From: Chromobacterium sp. ATCC 53434
GTDB taxonomy: Bacteria > Pseudomonadota > Gammaproteobacteria > Burkholderiales > Chromobacteriaceae
NCBI RefSeq assembly: GCF_002848345.1
Contig: NZ_CP025429.1
Coordinates: 2,356,001-2,420,000, forward strand
Direction of reading: 5' to 3'
DNA: 64,000 nucleotides
Below the pieces are notes generated by a model. That model was not told the DNA's origin, did no database searches, and saw nothing but the letters and a program-made list of their open reading frames with translations. Each line of letters starts with the position of its first letter. The stretch's first letter is position 1. This document shows positions 33,917-41,439 of this stretch, in pieces. The position numbers and the translations under genes were made by a program.

Positions 33917-34843
33917 ACCAGCTAATAGAAGAGCGGAGTTAAAGAAAACTCCTTATATATATACCTTCCCCACAATAGACAAAACCGCCATTATTCATAG
34001 TAGCACTCTGACTTCATTCTATTTAAATGGAGTGCCTAGCACAACTAAGTGATCCTCTCTGACTCTTCAACGCCTATGCACCCCATAAGCCGGGCGTTCG
34101 CCAACAGAAGACTACCGATTATGGCCTCTGCCCTACCTACTGCTAGTAATGCAATTCATAAAAAACGGGTCACAGTGCTTCCATCGCTGTTGAAGACTAC
34201 GTGCATCCGATTTTCGTCAGCACGGCTTCATTGCGAGCCCGCATACCCGGAATACATCGGGCCACATGCCAATCAATTTATTTGAAATGAGTTTCGTGAA
34301 GGAGAAATTCGAATCCTTCGTCCACGAACGATGGCCTGACAAACTGATCCTGCAACCGAATCTCTGCTTGTCAGGCAAAGCGGACATCGGGGAAGTGGAC
34401 TTCTGCAGCTTGGATCCATTTGGGATTGATGAAATGTAGCGATTGGACAGTACAAAGGCCTTCCCTCACTTGCCGCAGGCCTTCCTCTTGGTATGCGCGC
34501 TTGACCAGCTGCAGGATCTCATCGTCGAATGCTTGCTGTTCCAATTCACAAGCATGCAGATTCGCAGCGGCTCGTAAGGCAAGTCGCTTGGCAAGAACCT
34601 GGCCGGACCTTCATCCTCCGGCCCTGTTTGCGCTTGATGTTCATGCGTCATGTATTCCACCCGTCTATTTCCTTGTCCACATTGGTGGACAGGCAATACT
34701 CCGAGCGGGGCTGTTCGCCCCAAGGATATGTAGCCGTTCCTACGTTCCTACGATGACTTTTTACTTCTAGCTCAATGGCCTTCCATACAATGCATGATGG
34801 CACTACGGGAAGGTCAAGCTGGTGCCTCTATCTCCGTTAAAAG
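33917..34843. other. Non-coding or degraded right part of the transposon
   Basis: About 930 bp after tniQ. A minus-strand stretch from ~34610 to 34376 reads as a protein-like remnant (VLAKRLALRAAANLHACELEQ, then FDDEILQLVKRAYQEEG...) with a stop at 34376, a stop ahead of it and no start codon; MTHEHQAQTGPEDEG in a neighbouring frame may be its beginning after a frameshift. Family unknown. Elsewhere I see no supported gene. Confidence 0.35.
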
Positions 34844-34945
34844 TGCAGGCTTATGTGTCGCTTCTTTTACTTTCACCTGACGAAATTCATCATAACTTGT
34901 TGATTTACAAACACCTGCAATGCAGGGATATCTGTCGTTCGACGT
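34844..34945 (-). repeat. Right-end repeats and terminus of the Tn7-like element
   Basis: TGCAGGCTTATGTGTCG (34844-34860) and TGCAGGGATATCTGTCG (34922-34938) are the inverted counterparts of the left-end 17-bp sites, and TTCGACG closes the element at 34945. Only two clear sites are seen here against three at the left, and they are farther apart, so the ends are asymmetric as in Tn7. Confidence 0.7.
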
Positions 34946-34950
34946 TAAAT
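34946..34950. repeat. Right target-site duplication (TTAAA)
   Basis: A copy of the five bases next to the nrdB stop codon at 17859-17863. Joining nrdB to the sequence after this repeat restores a short spacer followed by an intrinsic terminator. Confidence 0.7.
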
Positions 34951-34957
34951 TAGATGA

Positions 34958-34982
34958 AAGCATGCCTCGGCATGCTTTTTTT
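34958..34982 (+). terminator. Intrinsic terminator, probably the original nrdB terminator
   Basis: The perfect 8-bp stem AAGCATGC / GCATGCTT with loop CTCG runs into TTTTTTT. In the rebuilt empty site it would stand ~15 bp after the nrdB stop codon, as expected for the nrdB operon; the transposon has moved it 17 kb away. Confidence 0.7.
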
Positions 34983-35009
34983 GAAACGAGCAATATGACA
35001 AGGGATTGT

Positions 35010-36449
35010 ATGAAATTTAGTGTTTATTTCAACATCAATAAGTCACAATCGGAATTAGATTTTGTCGACATCCCTCTGAATACAGATATTCCTCTTTTTA
35101 TTGATCCATGCACTCTTATCAATAATGAATCAACATGGCATCAAGAGTGTGCCGAAGGCGTTCAGTCTTATTTCCAGACCCTAATCGAATCGATAAAAGA
35201 CAATGACCCTGCTAGATCATGGAAATTACTCAGTCATCTATCAGAGCCAAGAGAAACTCACTTAGGCCTTTCAAGAGGAAAGTCCAATGGAAAAGGAATC
35301 GGAGGATTTCAAGCGCAGCTTCTTCATGATAAATTGAAGAGCAGCGAAGCAGTACGATCCGGCATTCTATCAAACATTTCAGAACTAGAGCTCATGATTG
35401 ATGGAGTTGGGCACGACAAGATATCAGATTTAACAACAAATCTAATAAGGCATCAATTAATTGAATACACGCAAAATCAATGCAAGAACTATTCAATTGA
35501 AATGCAAAATGTGCCTTCTGGTTTTTACTGGGATGCTGAAAATGAAAAATGGAACCAGTGTTTCACTCAACTTCCCGTGGCTAATAGTGAGAAGATAATT
35601 CTGGTCCCAAAGTCAATAGTAAGCTGGACAATGTCAGTAAATCATCAAGAATATTATCAACATTTCATTTTAAACTATCTACAAGAACACCATATAAACA
35701 TACATAGTTCCCTAGTCCAACTTTTAAAAGATGGAACCCCTAGAGTAACGAAGAAAAAACTAAAGAAAGAATACCCATTAACAAAAGAATTTCTATTTGA
35801 ATTTACTAAAAGATATCCGCAAGTAATTGAACGATACAGAAATGACATAAAATTTAGCAAAAGCCCAACAGACTCTGAGATTGCTTCAGCTCACGGAGAA
35901 GATTTTGACAAAACCAAGACAGGCGAAGAGTTAAAAAAAATAATAAGTTCAATTAAAGAAGGAAAGTCTGAGGCCTATGCATATCAAGATGCAATGCTCG
36001 GAGCTATGCTATTTATTTTTGGAAAGAGTTTAGTGAATCCAAAAATGGAGCGAGAAATACATGATGGCAGAAAAAGGATTGACATCACATTCTTAAATAA
36101 TGCAAAAGATGGATTTTTCTATAGAGCATTAAAATCAAGTCGACTCAATGCAATTGAAATTTCATTTGAATGTAAAAATTACTCTTCAGACCCAGCCAAT
36201 CCAGAATTGGACCAGTCAGCAGGAAGATTCTCACCACAGAGAGGGTGTGTTGGCTTTATTCTCGCAAGAAGATGCATAAATAAATCGCTTTTTGAAAAGC
36301 GCTGCAAGGACACTTTTACTGATGGGCGCGGATTAATAATACCACTATACGACGAGGACATCTTCTCCATGCTTGAAATGGCATCAGTTGATGATAACGC
36401 AGCTATAAATTCAAAAATAGATGATATTTATAGAAGAATCTCTGCGTAA
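35010..36449 (+). CDS. PD-(D/E)XK-like nuclease-fold protein, AT-rich orphan
   Basis: 479 residues from MKFSVYFNINKSQSELD, with AAGGGA before the ATG; an in-frame ATG five codons upstream is also possible. The first ~350 residues are unfamiliar (GLSRGKSNGKGIGGFQAQLLHDKL). The C-terminal region carries a nuclease-like core: DGRKRIDITFLNN, then EISFECKNYSSD and ELDQSAGRFSPQRGCVGFILARR, i.e. a D...ExK arrangement followed by a conserved Gln/Gly helix. GC content is far below that of nrdB and the effector genes, a sign of horizontal transfer. A defence role (restriction-type nuclease) is plausible but unproven. It lies just outside the transposon. Confidence 0.65.
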   Translation: MKFSVYFNINKSQSELDFVDIPLNTDIPLFIDPCTLINNESTWHQECAEGVQSYFQTLIESIKDNDPARSWKLLSHLSEPRETHLGLSRGKSNGKGIGGFQAQLLHDKLKSSEAVRSGILSNISELELMIDGVGHDKISDLTTNLIRHQLIEYTQNQCKNYSIEMQNVPSGFYWDAENEKWNQCFTQLPVANSEKIILVPKSIVSWTMSVNHQEYYQHFILNYLQEHHINIHSSLVQLLKDGTPRVTKKKLKKEYPLTKEFLFEFTKRYPQVIERYRNDIKFSKSPTDSEIASAHGEDFDKTKTGEELKKIISSIKEGKSEAYAYQDAMLGAMLFIFGKSLVNPKMEREIHDGRKRIDITFLNNAKDGFFYRALKSSRLNAIEISFECKNYSSDPANPELDQSAGRFSPQRGCVGFILARRCINKSLFEKRCKDTFTDGRGLIIPLYDEDIFSMLEMASVDDNAAINSKIDDIYRRISA

Positions 36450-36908
36450 CAAAACTAAAAACATCAGTTCCACTGCGGACTGATTTAAAAATTGCAGCGC
36501 TAAAATTTACCTTTCATACAACTAACCAGCACGGTAGGTTGGGCTGGACCTGTGAAGCCCAATGCTTACCGCGAAATTGAAGCAACTCATTGGGATCGTT
36601 ATTATATTTTGGAATCCGCTTCGCGGATAATATTTGACATGCCGGTTCCGCCCAGCAAACGGGCAAGGGGATTGCGCGGCCAACCCCCTTGCAACCCCAG
36701 GCCGCCCCTACAGCGCTGCGAAACCCCGTCTTTCAAACCAGATTCGGGGAGCTGCCGAAACTAACGGCGCGCTACCATCGCGCCGCAGTCGAACAACCGG
36801 CAGCTTAAAACCCCGAGTCTGATTCGAAAGTCGGCTTGCGCTGAAGGGGGGCTGGCAAGTTGGTTCGATCGCACCGATTTCAACGCCATACATAGAAAGA
36901 GTTTGAAA
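36450..36908. other. Intergenic region with a large palindrome
   Basis: 459 bp after the nuclease-like gene. Apart from the palindrome at 36730-36830, which is listed separately, I see no gene; small open frames here arise from the palindrome itself. Confidence 0.4.
36730..36830. repeat. 101-bp imperfect palindrome (hairpin element)
   Basis: The left arm CTTTCAAACCAGATTCGGGG pairs with the right arm CCCCGAGTCTGATTCGAAAG at 17 of 20 positions, the exceptions being possible G-T pairs. Inner pairs AGCTGCCG / CGGCAGCT and GGCGCG / CGCGCC extend it. It may be a miniature mobile element or a recombination site. No flanking duplication was identified. Confidence 0.5.
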
Positions 36909-37220
36909 ATGCTGTGGGAGAAAATCTTACCCGTATTCTTCATCGCACCATTACTCATTTACGGCATATCTCTCGAAAACAAGCGTCGCGGAAATATCGC
37001 TCAAGATATAGCAAAGGATTGGTTGCAGACCAACTATACCGGATGCTATATCCGCTCGATGGAGTCATCCAAATGGAGCTGGCCTGTCGTGGTGACAACG
37101 AAGGTTTACACATCAAAAAATGAGGACTTCGATATCAAGTTGAAAGTTGGATCCTCTCTTGCAGGCATCTTCAATGATAAGATCCGCATCGTTTATATCC
37201 GAAAAATCAAACCTACATAG
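36909..37220 (+). CDS. Small membrane-anchored hypothetical protein
   Basis: 103 residues: one N-terminal hydrophobic segment (ILPVFFIAPLLIYGISL) acting as anchor or uncleaved signal, followed by a soluble domain (WLQTNYTGCYIRSMESSKWSW, VVVTTKVYTSKNEDFDIKL). Start is the ATG preceded by GAAAGAG; a TTG two codons earlier is less likely. Not recognised. The sequence is AT-rich, like its neighbours, and may belong to a small polymorphic-toxin or defence islet. Confidence 0.55.
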   Translation: MLWEKILPVFFIAPLLIYGISLENKRRGNIAQDIAKDWLQTNYTGCYIRSMESSKWSWPVVVTTKVYTSKNEDFDIKLKVGSSLAGIFNDKIRIVYIRKIKPT

Positions 37221-37261
37221 CAGACAAGTCAGCCCAATCACAAACCTTACGTCACCCAATC

Positions 37262-37561
37262 TCAATCCCCTGCTACATGAACCTTCTCAACATTCCGACA
37301 AGTCTTTAATTTTTTAACCAAATCATCAAGAGCCTCCTTCATGCATGGTGAAAGTTTACAAGCAATAGAATCTAGCTCATCAACCCATGCTGAAAACTCA
37401 CTCCCACTCAAGTAAACATTCGCCCGATAATAATCATGAAGCATACTTGTTAATGGAAATGAATTAGCTCCATTCCCAAACATCTCTCGATGAATCGACT
37501 CCGGTATCTCACAAAAAAATTTACTACCCCCTTTTTGGTAAACAACAATATCCAGCCCCAT
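37262..37561 (-). CDS. Hypothetical protein (immunity-protein-like)
   Basis: 99 residues from MGLDIVVYQKGGSKFFCEIP, preceded by GAGAGAGGGA. It is a small acidic/hydrophilic protein (SGSEFSAWVDELDSIACKLSP, ALDDLVKKLKTCRNVEKVHVAGD) of the size and type common among contact-dependent or Rhs toxin immunity genes. The gene upstream on the same strand is the fragment interrupted by IS copy 4, which could be the end of a toxin gene. The pairing is conjecture. AT-rich. Confidence 0.55.
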   Translation of the reverse strand: MGLDIVVYQKGGSKFFCEIPESIHREMFGNGANSFPLTSMLHDYYRANVYLSGSEFSAWVDELDSIACKLSPCMKEALDDLVKKLKTCRNVEKVHVAGD

Positions 37562-37841
37562 AGCAATTCCCTCTCTCCAACCCAACAATTACTTTGATCA
37601 CGCACCATTGCTAGCCATTCGACCGACCATTCATTCTACTTGAATAGATTGACCACCAGCCATCTTACCGTTAGATTCACTACTGATGCTCAACACATCT
37701 CCGTTAGCGGTGGCCCACGCCCGAAAGCCGTGGTTGTTCAACACGCCCATGCGTTGCACCCCATTCGTGCCTTTGCGCGTGCAATGCATTGTCGGGCAAA
37801 CCGTTTTGGAGCCATCACCATGGATGCTCGTCTTGTAGTTA

Positions 37842-38963
37842 TTAATCCGGCAGTCAAATACCGTACAGAAAGCTCATGCCGCGTAGCGGATTTTTTCATG
37901 CCGGAAGTACGACCGGATTCTGGCCGGCTGCTTCTGCAATGAGCGTAAATGGGACAGCACTTTCCCTTGAAGTTGACCGTCTGATCGAACCGGCTCACCT
38001 GCGCTCATTCTGGCCTTCAGGTCGCCGTTCAAGTATTCATCCGGGTTCAGTTCCGGTGAGTAGCTGGGCAGGAAGAACAACTCAATCGCCTTCTTGTTCT
38101 CTTCCTCCTCCAACCATGCTTGCACCAGCTTGCTGTGATGCACGCGCAAGTTGTCGAGGATCAAGAACACCTTCTTGCCGCCAGCATCACGGATCAGCCG
38201 CATCAGAAACTTGATCAGCACCCGGGCCGTCAAGGTCTCCCGGTACAGCATGAAGCGCATCTTGCCTTGGTTGGTAATGGCCGAAATCAAGTTGATGCGC
38301 GCTCTTTTCGATTGGGATAACACCAGAACTGGGGTTTGGCCTTTTGGGGCGTAGCCACGCGGAAAGTGCTCAACACTCGACACCGCCGATTCGTCGCCCC
38401 AGCTGATTTCAGCCATTTCCGCTTTGGCACGCGCGACGATAGCCGGGTATTCCTCCTTGAGCCATTTCTCGACTGCTGCCGGTCGCTGCTCATAAGCGCG
38501 TTTGAGCGGGCGCTGCGGCGTAAAGCCCCAGCGGGCCAAGTACAGACGGACAGTACGGATCGGCAGATCGATCAGAAACATCTGCTTGATTACAGCCTTG
38601 ACCGCCTGAGCACTCCACAGGGCAAACCTCAGCTTCATCTGGTCTGGCGTGCGATCCACGATGTCCTGCTTGATCCGGGCTTCCTGCGCCTCGGTCAGCC
38701 GACGGCCGGTGCCTTCGGCGCGACCGCGCTTCTGTTCTTTGAATCCCTGCGCACCTAGTGCTGCCTCACGCACCACCCAGGCGGAAATGGTGGGGCGGCG
38801 CAGCCCGAGTTCTTCGGCAATACTGGCTTGAGACCGGCCTCGCTTGTACATCCGGATAGCGGTACGCCTCAGCTGCTCACGGGCGGCCAGTTCAAGCTTG
38901 CGCACATCGATTTTTTCCATGCCGGAAGTATACAATCTGTACGGATTATTACTGCCGGATTAA
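37842..38963 (-). mobile_element. IS630-family insertion sequence, copy 4 (1122 bp)
   Basis: Identical length and ends to the other three copies, with TA at 37840-37841 and 38964-38965. It sits between an AT-rich accessory patch and the BRO-N-like gene, inside or at the edge of a small broken gene. Confidence 0.93.
37874..38920 (-). CDS. IS630-family transposase (copy 4)
   Basis: 348 residues, the same protein as the other three, with D176, D256 and E295 intact. Transcription runs toward the small split gene. Confidence 0.92.
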   Translation of the reverse strand: MEKIDVRKLELAAREQLRRTAIRMYKRGRSQASIAEELGLRRPTISAWVVREAALGAQGFKEQKRGRAEGTGRRLTEAQEARIKQDIVDRTPDQMKLRFALWSAQAVKAVIKQMFLIDLPIRTVRLYLARWGFTPQRPLKRAYEQRPAAVEKWLKEEYPAIVARAKAEMAEISWGDESAVSSVEHFPRGYAPKGQTPVLVLSQSKRARINLISAITNQGKMRFMLYRETLTARVLIKFLMRLIRDAGGKKVFLILDNLRVHHSKLVQAWLEEEENKKAIELFFLPSYSPELNPDEYLNGDLKARMSAGEPVRSDGQLQGKVLSHLRSLQKQPARIRSYFRHEKIRYAA

Positions 38964-39071
38964 TATCGTTTCTCTTTCGCCTCCCCATTCCCGCCCTACC
39001 CATCGCTTTTCGCGCCCTCTTCCACTTCTGCTTTCGATTTGCCTAAGCCAGTTCACGCGGGAGCTGCAGCC

Positions 39072-39740
39072 ATGAACCCGCCAGCCGATCAGGAAATCAA
39101 CACTCCGCTGCGCCTCGATTACGCCAAGGACCTGACGATGCGAGTGGTAAGCCGGCCGGAAGGCTTCTGGTTTGTCGCAGTGGACGTGGCGGCGGCGATG
39201 AAGCTGGAGCTGGCCGGTCTGTTGCAAGTGCTGGGCGAGCCGGCAGGGCGGTGCTTGCGGCTGGCCGATGCCGAGGAGCCGGTCTTGTGCCTGTCCGAGG
39301 GCGAGCTGGACGAAGTGTTGCGGCGGGTGAAGAAGCCTGGCGCGCGGCGGCTGCGGCGCTGGTGGGAGGAGTCAACCCGCCCGGCCTTGCTCCAGGACGA
39401 TGGCGCGGCCGGCACGGCGGCGCAGTTGCATCTGGCCCTTGCCCTGGCCGCCGAGGCGGCGCAGCAGGTCAGCCGCGCGGTGATGGAGGCGGTGTTGTGC
39501 AGCCCAGGCCCGTGGCAGCATTCGCGCTGGTTGGTGGCGCTGGATTACGCGCCGCAGAACCGGCAGCGCTGGCCGCATGGCCGGGTGGTCGGCATCAACA
39601 GCACCGTCGCCACGCTGGAGGGCCTGGCCGAGTTGATCGCCGAGCCGGACAAGTTGCCGGTTCACACCGTCGAGTTGATCAAGCTGGCGGCGGCCTGCCA
39701 TTTGCGCCTGGCCGAGCGGATGGGGCGGATGACGGCTTGA
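39072..39740 (+). CDS. BRO-N-like phage-type protein with duplicated 3' end
   Basis: 222 residues from MNPPADQEINTPLRLDYAKD with GGGAG upstream. The N-terminal ~95 residues follow the BRO-N plan: MRVVSRPEGFWFVAVDVAAAMKL, then ...ELDEVLRRVKKPGARRLRRWW, where 'KKPGA..RRWW' matches the usual 'KKPEA..F+RWV'. The second half is Ala/Leu-rich and helical, ending VELIKLAAACHLRLAERMGRM. BRO-N proteins are DNA-binding factors or anti-repressors from phages. The last ~45 codons are repeated twice downstream as untranslated or orphan fragments. Confidence 0.65.
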   Translation: MNPPADQEINTPLRLDYAKDLTMRVVSRPEGFWFVAVDVAAAMKLELAGLLQVLGEPAGRCLRLADAEEPVLCLSEGELDEVLRRVKKPGARRLRRWWEESTRPALLQDDGAAGTAAQLHLALALAAEAAQQVSRAVMEAVLCSPGPWQHSRWLVALDYAPQNRQRWPHGRVVGINSTVATLEGLAELIAEPDKLPVHTVELIKLAAACHLRLAERMGRMTA

Positions 39741-40302
39741 TGGTGAGATGTTGGCCCCTTGGGTGGGGTTTCCGTTGTTTGGTGCGTCGCCCCTTTGGGG
39801 TGACGCACCCTACCGGTGGTTTTGCCGGGGATGGCGTTTTTGTTGTTGGTGCGTCGCCCCTTTGGGGTGACGCACCCTACCAAATCACCGTCGCCACGCA
39901 GGAGGGACTGGCCGAGTGGATCGCCGAACCGGACAAGCTGCCGGTCCACACCGTCGAGTTGATCAAGCTGGCGGCGGCCTGCCATTTGCGATTGGCGGAA
40001 CGGATGGGGCGGATGAGGGCTTGATGGTGAAGTGTTGGCCCGTTGGGTGGGGTTTTCGTTGTTTGGTGCGTCGCCCCTTTGGGGTGACGCACCCTACCGG
40101 TGGTTTTGCCGGGGATGGCGTGTTTGGTGCGTCGCCCCTATGGGGTGACGCACCCTACCAAATCACCGTCGCCACGCAGGAGGGACTGGCCGAGTGGATC
40201 GCCGAACCGGACAAGCTGCCGGTCCACACCGTCGAATTGATCAAGCTGGCGGCGGCCTGCCATTTGCGTCTAGCGGAACGGATGGGGCGGATGACGGCTT
40301 GA
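39603..40302 (+). repeat. Tandem repeats of the BRO-N-like gene's 3' end (three units of ~280 bp)
   Basis: The segment starting ACCGTCGCCACGC and coding ...EPDKLPVHTVELIKLAAACHLRLAERMGRM recurs at 39603, 39887 and 40165, spaced 284 and 278 bp. Each unit ends with a stop and is followed by TGGTGA...TTGGCC and palindromes. Copies differ by several substitutions, so the duplication is not brand new. Confidence 0.85.
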
Positions 40303-40431
40303 TGGTGAGGTGTTGGCCCGTTGGGTGGGGTTTTCGTTGTTTGGTGCGTCGTCCCTTTGAGGTGACGCACCCTACCGGTGGTTTTGCCGGGGATGGCGTT
40401 TGGTGCGTCGCCCCTATGGGGGTGACGCACC
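39781..40431. repeat. Six copies of a 29-bp palindrome (REP-like)
   Basis: GGTGCGTCGCCCC - TTTG/TATG - GGGTGACGCACC type hairpins start at 39781, 39848, 40065, 40126, 40343 and 40402. They come in pairs, one pair per ~280-bp unit, each pair separated by ~32-38 bases containing GGTGGTTTTGCCGGGGATGG. They resemble repetitive extragenic palindromes. Confidence 0.85.
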
Positions 40432-40489
40432 CTACGGCCAGACAGCTGCAGCGGCTCGGGAAGAAAAGACCGCGCAGAATCGGGATGGA

Positions 40490-41365
40490 TCACGGCTCGT
40501 AATCGTATTTCTCCAGGCCGCCTTTTATGATGGGCAACAATGCTCGCCTATCGTAAAACTCTCTCCTGATCTCGAGATATTGATTGGATTGGCACGCATC
40601 AGGCTGGGCAAGCGAATTGTAGTAGGAAGAATGCGGCTGCGGATTCACGCCAAAGCAGGTGAAACTCAACGGCACCGGCGCTTGCGTGCCGTTTTCAACC
40701 AGATGCATATGACCGCTTGGCACGCCGACTATCGGATAAATCAGCCGGGAACTGGCATCAGAATCGAACCCGCGATCGTAGGCGGCATTCGACATCCAAC
40801 GTCGCCGCCAGAACTCGTCGCTGAAAAGCGGATAATTAGGCGCGTAGTAATAGTCTCGCAACATTTGTCCGTCCAGACGGGCGTAGGCGATGATTCGGTC
40901 ATCGCGGAACCCGCCTCTCGCCGCGAATTCCTGCATGCCGGGGTAATCCCTTATCAGCCGGCCAAGCCGATCCCGTCTGGCGCCGGTGGATGAGTTGTGC
41001 GCAGTCTGGAGCGCCTCGCTGACGCTGAAGAAATTCGCGGCGGGCCTGATCTGGTAGAGATAGGCGACAAACTCGGTATCGAAAGGCGATTCGCTGTTGG
41101 GCCGCGCCTGCGACGCGGCAAACTCCACCACCTGCCTCAGGCTGGCGCTTGTCGAAACGAAGTTGCTGTTGCGCCCCGCCACAGACTGCCCTTCGAAATG
41201 ATGCGTCAGATCGTTGTCCAGTGCACCCCGCGCCCACGGCCACATTCCACCGGAATGTCTGATGGCGGCAAGGCTGCGGCCATCCACGCGATACACGATG
41301 TTGACCGGCGGGGCCGCCATTGCCGCGGCGGCCATGAAAAATATCAAACAGATCCCATACTTCAT
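40490..41365 (-). CDS. Secreted ADP-ribosyltransferase toxin, cholera/pertussis A-subunit-like
   Basis: 291 residues with a signal peptide (MKYGICLIFFMAAAAMA) and then NIVYRVDGRS, the strand carrying the NAD-binding Arg (R26). SGGMWPWARG resembles the SGGLMPRG element of heat-labile enterotoxin A. NFVSTSASL holds the S-T-S motif (S71). YPGMQEFAARGGF aligns with the E-x-E region of enterotoxin, keeping the catalytic Glu (E146) but with M144 instead of the first Glu, so the target may not be arginine. Two Cys near the end (C237, C258) could form a disulfide. A small secreted protein encoded just upstream may be its B subunit. Host target unknown. Confidence 0.85.
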   Translation of the reverse strand: MKYGICLIFFMAAAAMAAPPVNIVYRVDGRSLAAIRHSGGMWPWARGALDNDLTHHFEGQSVAGRNSNFVSTSASLRQVVEFAASQARPNSESPFDTEFVAYLYQIRPAANFFSVSEALQTAHNSSTGARRDRLGRLIRDYPGMQEFAARGGFRDDRIIAYARLDGQMLRDYYYAPNYPLFSDEFWRRRWMSNAAYDRGFDSDASSRLIYPIVGVPSGHMHLVENGTQAPVPLSFTCFGVNPQPHSSYYNSLAQPDACQSNQYLEIRREFYDRRALLPIIKGGLEKYDYEP

Positions 41366-41439
41366 CCGTCCGCCCTCGCAAATTTCAATGAAGCCTCACG
41401 CGGCATGGAAGCGCTGCCCGCCTTGCCTCCCGCCGCGTC

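Larger units (their letters stand above)
17864..34945. mobile_element. Tn7-like transposon at the 3' end of nrdB (17,082 bp)
   Basis: Left end CGTCGAGCGACACATA and, read inward from the right, CGTCGAACGACAGATA form near-identical terminal inverted repeats, bounded by TTAAA on both sides. Repeated 17-bp sites resembling TnsB-binding repeats lie inside each end. The core genes tnsA, tnsB, tnsC and tniQ (28109-33916) are all intact and overlap by 4 bp each. Cargo: vsr, receiver, double-GHKL, dcm operon; a disrupted Xre gene; IS630 and IS3 pieces; two orphan antitoxins. The single TniQ/TnsD-like protein presumably guides insertion to nrdB. Boundaries are inferred from sequence only, without an empty site. 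Confidence 0.82.
37631..38988 (-). pseudogene. Small gene split by IS630 copy 4
   Basis: After removing the IS and one TA, the frame from ATG 38988 reads MGRRKRNDNYKTSIHGDG, then SKTVCPTMHCTRKGTNGVQ, and ends GGQSIQVE at 37631, about 76 residues. The 70 codons left of the IS (37631-37839) look genuine; the few codons on the other side are less certain, so this may instead be the C-terminal end of a longer toxin-like gene cut by a rearrangement. No family recognised. Confidence 0.4.

Noticed and set aside
17864..34945. CRISPR array or CRISPR-associated genes in the Tn7-like element
   Set aside because: Some Tn7-like elements carry them, but I found no regularly spaced 28-37-bp repeats and no cas gene; the only short periodic repeats are the end sites at 17871-17930.
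39741..40440. Repeats 39781-40431 as a CRISPR array
   Set aside because: The units are palindromes of 29 bp in uneven pairs, with spacers that are themselves repeated; no cas genes are near.
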